Source: Chlamydiia bacterium (GTDB lineage Bacteria; Chlamydiota; Chlamydiia; Chlamydiales; FEN-1388). From it: a stretch of DNA of 5,981 bases. Under the pieces are notes generated by a model, which worked only from the letters and a program-made list of their open reading frames with translations, was not told the origin of the DNA and did not search any database. Below, one piece after another: positions 5,780-5,981 of the stretch (position 1 is its first letter; every line of letters begins with the position of its first letter). The DNA is taken from the NCBI GenBank assembly GCA_023269335.1, contig JAHFTM010000124.1, forward strand, positions 1-5,981. Direction: 5' to 3'. The position numbers were made by a program, and so were the translations under genes.

Positions 5780-5981
5780 ATGCAAAAAAGCCATCGAAAT
5801 GTAGCTGTAAAAGATTTTCTTATCGGCAAAGGGCAGCCTTTGACTATTATTTCTGGCCCCTGTGTCATTGAAGATGAAGCTCATACCATGTTTTGTGCAG
5901 AAGCCTTACAAAAGATCATGCGTAAATTAGCGGTGAATTTCATTTTCAAAGCAAGTTATGATAAGGCTAATCGCTCTTCCA
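5780..5981 (+). CDS. kdsA: 3-deoxy-8-phosphooctulonate synthase (Kdo-8-phosphate synthase), 5' part
   Basis: Condenses phosphoenolpyruvate with arabinose 5-phosphate to Kdo-8-phosphate, the precursor of the Kdo sugars that link lipid A to the lipopolysaccharide core. Only the first 67 codons are present; the right edge cuts the gene, which normally runs to about 270-285 residues. Recognition rests on the first barrel strand ISGPCVIEDE (24-33) and on FKASYDKANRSS (56-67), close to the family's FKxSFDKANRSS with tyrosine for phenylalanine. C28 sits where metal-dependent enzymes (Aquifex type) have the metal-binding cysteine and E. coli has asparagine, so a metal-dependent enzyme is inferred. 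The ribosome binding site AAGGAAA (5769-5775) overlaps the folK stop and sits about 5 bases before the ATG, so the two genes are probably co-transcribed. Confidence 0.93.
   Translation, partial: MQKSHRNVAVKDFLIGKGQPLTIISGPCVIEDEAHTMFCAEALQKIMRKLAVNFIFKASYDKANRSS

Noticed and set aside
5405..5884. A 159-codon minus-strand open frame across folK and the start of kdsA
   Set aside because: It overlaps two genes identified by strong motifs, and its translation looks like a random aromatic-rich product.

Overview
The window looks like chromosomal DNA of a Gram-negative bacterium, most likely a member of the Chlamydiae outside the classical Chlamydia genus. The Gram-negative part rests on kdsA, which makes Kdo for lipopolysaccharide. 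The chlamydial part rests on my memory that kdsA, a tRNA-Arg gene and an RluD-type pseudouridine synthase ('sfhB') lie close together in Chlamydia; I cannot check this here. All genes but one are ordinary housekeeping genes. I see no complete mobile element, CRISPR array or phage gene.

Layout. (1) 1-1362, plus strand: an RluD-type 23S rRNA pseudouridine synthase whose true start may lie left of the window, overlapping by 4 bases a D-aminoacyl-tRNA deacylase gene (dtd). An AT-rich hairpin over the dtd stop may end this pair. (2) 1363-2082: 720 bases without an intact gene. They hold a plausible promoter, a run of broken reading frames that reads like a decayed gene (1484-1939), a strong imperfect hairpin (1933-1967) and a plausible promoter for the next gene. 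(3) 2083-2343, plus strand: khpA, a small KH-domain RNA-binding protein. (4) 2351-4891, minus strand: an 846-residue protein built on the family II inorganic pyrophosphatase plan (DHH/DHHA2) with a long N-terminal extension and a very large insertion. It ends 7 bases from the khpA stop, in convergent orientation. (5) 4914-4986, minus strand: tRNA-Arg(UCU), 22 bases upstream of the pyrophosphatase-like gene and probably transcribed with it. (6) 4987-5287: a divergent intergenic region. (7) 5288-5981, plus strand: folK (folate synthesis) followed after 9 bases by kdsA, which is cut by the right edge.

How the genes fit together. Four features concern RNA or translation: rRNA modification, removal of D-amino acids from tRNA, an RNA chaperone and tRNA-Arg. 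The folK-kdsA pair joins folate and lipopolysaccharide precursor synthesis in one likely transcript without an obvious pathway link. The least ordinary item is the oversized pyrophosphatase-like protein; the second is the decayed gene between dtd and khpA.
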